From: Chloroflexota bacterium
GTDB lineage: Bacteria > Chloroflexota > Anaerolineae > UBA3071
Assembly (NCBI GenBank): GCA_014383605.1
Contig: JACNHM010000159.1
Span: forward strand, 1 to 6,604
Length of the DNA: 6,604 nucleotides
Direction of reading: 5' to 3'
The notes below the pieces were generated by a model. That model had not been told where the DNA came from, did no database searches, and saw nothing but the letters and a program-made list of their open reading frames with translations. Each line of letters starts with the position of its first letter. Positions within the stretch are counted from its first letter, which is position 1. Both the position numbers and the translations under genes were made by a program. Of the stretch, positions 4,862 through 6,604 are shown one piece after another.

Positions 4862-5980
4862 CCCCTTCAACCCGCTGCCGGTGAGGGGCACGACGATCGT
4901 CTGACCTGCTTCGACCCGTTCTCGCAGTTGCGCCAGCGCGGCCACGGGCACCGCCGAGGTGGGCTCGACGTACAGCCCCTGGTGCGCCAGCGCCGTCTGG
5001 GCGGCCAGGATCTCTTCCTCGGCCACGGTCAGCACCAGGCCGTCGCTCTCCCGGATGGCCTGCAGCAGTTGCCGCCCCCGCACCGGCTGCACGATGCGGA
5101 TGCCCTCGGCCACCGTGGGCTCGCCCGGCACGGCGGGCACGTGGTCGAGCCCCTGCGTCCAGGCCGCCTGCAGCGGCGCACAGCGGGCCGACTGCACGGC
5201 CACCAGCCGCGGCGTGCGCTCGATCAGCCCCGCCTCCCGCAGCACCCGGAAGCCACGATAGGCGCCGAGGAGCACCGTCCCCTGGCCCACGGGGGCCACC
5301 AACCAGTCCGGCGCGCGTCGGCCCATCTGCTCCCAGACCTCCCAGGCCAGCGTGTGCAACCCCGCCAGCACCGCCGGCTGCCAGACGTGGCTGGCGTAGG
5401 CGACGCTGGCTGTCAGAGCGGCCTCGGCGGCCCGCGTCGCCTCGCGGCGCGGGCCGGGCACGGGCACCACCTGCGCCCCGTAGAGGCTGATCTGTGCTCG
5501 TTTGGCCGGCGAAGCGTAGTCGGGCACGAAAATCGTGGCCGCGATCCCCGCCCGCGCCGCGTAGGCGGCCACCGCGGCCCCCGCATTGCCCGAGGAATCC
5601 TCCACCACTCCTTGCACACCGTGCGCTCGCAGCAGCGTCATCAGCGGGGCGATGCCCCGATCCTTGTACGAGCCGGTGGGGTTGAGGAACTCCAGCTTCC
5701 AGTGCACCGGCAGGCCTGCCTGCCGCGCAGGCGGCGCAGGCAGGCCGCCGAACTCCCCGGCCACCAGCGGCGTCCATCCCTCGCCCAGGGTGACCGGCGC
5801 GGCCTCCGGCGGCAGCGGCAGCAGCGCCCGGTAGCGCCACAGCCCCGGCTGCGACGGCTCGATGGCCGCGGCGTCGAAGGGCGGCCAGGCGGCCAACTCC
5901 AGCGGGCCACCGCACGCGCAGCGCCAGATGCTGGGCGACCAGCGGGCGGTGCTGCCGCAGTCAGCGCAGATCAGATGCAT
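4826..5980 (-). CDS. thrC: Threonine synthase (PLP-dependent)
   Basis: Encodes 384 residues. The predicted reaction is O-phosphohomoserine to threonine with pyridoxal phosphate, in the cytoplasm. An N-terminal zinc-ribbon-like segment has Cys5, Cys8, Cys21 and Cys23. LGEGWTPL (65-72) and the PLP-binding Lys106 in NPTGSYKDRG follow; SSGNAGAAVAAYAARAG (129-145) is the Asn/Gly loop near the cofactor, PVGQGT (230-235) the glycine-rich phosphate loop, and VEPTSA (338-343) a late cofactor-site motif. The ATG has AAGGAGG nine bases upstream, and its first ten bases overlap the end of lspA, so the two genes are probably cotranscribed. Two oddities are visible. Residues 79-90 (GLPAPPARQAGL) are encoded by a strong palindrome that looks like an inserted repeat, and the last 11 residues and stop come from an 8-bp tandem repeat. 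Another fold-type II PLP enzyme cannot be fully excluded, but the zinc ribbon plus motif set favours threonine synthase. Confidence 0.92.
   Translation of the reverse strand: MHLICADCGSTARWSPSIWRCACGGPLELAAWPPFDAAAIEPSQPGLWRYRALLPLPPEAAPVTLGEGWTPLVAGEFGGLPAPPARQAGLPVHWKLEFLNPTGSYKDRGIAPLMTLLRAHGVQGVVEDSSGNAGAAVAAYAARAGIAATIFVPDYASPAKRAQISLYGAQVVPVPGPRREATRAAEAALTASVAYASHVWQPAVLAGLHTLAWEVWEQMGRRAPDWLVAPVGQGTVLLGAYRGFRVLREAGLIERTPRLVAVQSARCAPLQAAWTQGLDHVPAVPGEPTVAEGIRIVQPVRGRQLLQAIRESDGLVLTVAEEEILAAQTALAHQGLYVEPTSAVPVAALAQLRERVEAGQTIVVPLTGSGLKGVAKETSRQVHK
5713..5746. repeat. Palindromic element inside thrC
   Basis: GGCCTGCCTGC (5713-5723) and GCAGGCAGGCC (5736-5746) form an 11-bp perfect stem around a 12-base loop. 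It is in frame, codes for residues 79-90, and lies between conserved blocks of the enzyme in a surface-loop region. I have seen similar CCTGCC/GGCAGG palindromes scattered in environmental genomes, so this may be one copy of a dispersed REP-like element. Confidence 0.65.
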
Positions 5981-6507
5981 CGGTCTGTTCCTCCTTGGGC
6001 CGGACGCGACGCGGCGGCCGGCGACAGCGGGCTGATGAGCGCTTCCACGGCCAGGCAGACGCTGCCGGCCAGCAGCGCCAGATCAGCCAAATTGAAAGCC
6101 CAGCCGCCCAACAGGGGCGACCAGAGCCAGTCCACGACGCCGCCGTTGACGCTCAGATCGAGCAGGTGGCTGGTCAGGCTGCCCAGGAAGCCGGCGGCGG
6201 CCAGCCGCGCCCAGACGCGCGGCCCGGCGCGGCGCCGATACAGCACGGTCACCAGCAGGATGACCAGTGCCGCCGCCCCCAGCAGCAGCCCGTTGCCCAG
6301 CGGCGACAGCCCCCAGCGCTTGGCGCCGGCGACGTAGCGGGTGTTGCTGCGCCAGACGAGATAGAGCCGCCCGGGCCACAGCGCCGCCGCACGCCCGTAG
6401 GGCAGCGTGTCGCTCACCCACCGTTTCATCGTCAGATCAGCCAGCACCAGGGCCAGACCCCCTGCCCAGGGCAGCCAGCCGCGGATGCGGCGGTTGGCGG
6501 TCACCAT
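5971..6507 (-). CDS. lspA: Signal peptidase II family protein (divergent LspA)
   Basis: Encodes 178 residues. LspA is the membrane aspartic peptidase that cuts signal peptides from prolipoproteins just before the modified Cys. About four hydrophobic helices are visible (13-27, 70-89, 98-117, 136-157). The family Asp in LADLTMKRW (Asp24) is present, as are both catalytic Asp positions: GGVVDW (Asp126) and FNLADLAL (Asp142), matching P. aeruginosa Asp124 and Asp143. Two usual motifs are changed: NxGAAF is replaced by NTRYVAGAKRWG, and GNxxDR by GSLTSH with about four extra residues before VVD. It may therefore be a divergent or specialised paralogue. The ATG at 6507 has no clear Shine-Dalgarno. 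Its end overlaps the thrC start by ten bases. It could act on the two lipoproteins at the left of the window, but LspA is normally general. Confidence 0.85.
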   Translation of the reverse strand: MVTANRRIRGWLPWAGGLALVLADLTMKRWVSDTLPYGRAAALWPGRLYLVWRSNTRYVAGAKRWGLSPLGNGLLLGAAALVILLVTVLYRRRAGPRVWARLAAAGFLGSLTSHLLDLSVNGGVVDWLWSPLLGGWAFNLADLALLAGSVCLAVEALISPLSPAAASRPAQGGTDRCI

Positions 6508-6521
6508 AGCACGTGTGTCTC

Positions 6522-6604
6522 AGGTTCCCTTGTTTCCTTGTTTCCTTGTTTCCTTGTTTCCTTGTTTCCTTGTTTCCTTGTTTCCTTGTCTACTTGTCTA
6601 CTTG
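6522..6604. repeat. 8-bp tandem repeat tract, TTGTTTCC then TTGTCTAC, running off the window
   Basis: Seven exact TTGTTTCC units (6530-6585) are followed by two TTGTCTAC units (6586-6601) and a partial third. A degenerate unit (AGGTTCCC) precedes them at 6522. The tract begins about 15 bases upstream of the lspA start and continues past the edge. On the coding strand it reads GGAAACAA repeated, with an AAGGAAA in each unit that resembles a ribosome-binding site but is too far from the ATG. Confidence 0.95.

Noticed and set aside
4842..5915. A 357-codon minus-strand frame inside thrC
   Set aside because: It is a Gly/Ala/Arg-rich shadow frame of threonine synthase with no recognisable motifs.
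4226..6337. A 703-codon open frame on the plus strand across thrC and the orphan gene
   Set aside because: It is antisense to genes with clear motifs (threonine synthase, orphan protein, part of lspA). Its translation is Arg/Ser/Pro-rich low complexity, as expected opposite GC-rich codons.

Overview
All genes lie on the minus strand, so the order of transcription runs from the right edge to the left. The organism is most likely a member of the Chloroflexota (Anaerolineae, Caldilinea or Ardenticatenia type). This rests on the core genes being GC-rich, on a lipoprotein with a TPTPTPDIQATVDARVAQ-type stalk typical of that phylum, on relatives I remember for several small proteins, and on intergenic short tandem repeats. 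It is a judgement from sequence style, not a database result.

The right half (3459-6604) is a housekeeping block. It holds a divergent LspA-type signal peptidase II, a threonine synthase whose start overlaps the end of lspA, a 122-residue orphan protein, and RNase III (rnc). The spaces around these genes carry a purine-rich 8-bp tandem repeat family (coding-strand consensus about GKRRRCAR). These tracts sit at gene 3' ends; the last 11 codons and the stop of threonine synthase lie inside one tract. A 19-bp inverted repeat from the same family brackets the orphan gene.

The left half (1-3443) is a compact array of five genes just downstream of rnc. It starts with a DUF433-type antitoxin gene broken by a frameshift. 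Next comes a 212-residue soluble protein, then by ATGA overlap a 387-residue membrane protein. Both begin with nearly the same segment of about 28 residues (YHIEIHD..GV..GD....T..F), which resembles the RHIM-like/amyloid signalling motifs of bacterial NLR, caspase and TIR systems. The membrane protein continues with a predicted coiled coil, three membrane helices and an outer beta-sandwich that looks carbohydrate-binding. The array ends with a GH17-type beta-1,3-glucanase lipoprotein and a second lipoprotein cut by the window edge. GC content is visibly lower here than in the right half.

The most interesting reading is that this array is an undescribed glycan-sensing or conflict system. Surface enzymes would process a beta-glucan, a membrane receptor would bind a product or glycan outside, and the twin motifs would pass the signal between receptor and soluble partner inside. 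The architectures and linkage are visible; the function is inference.
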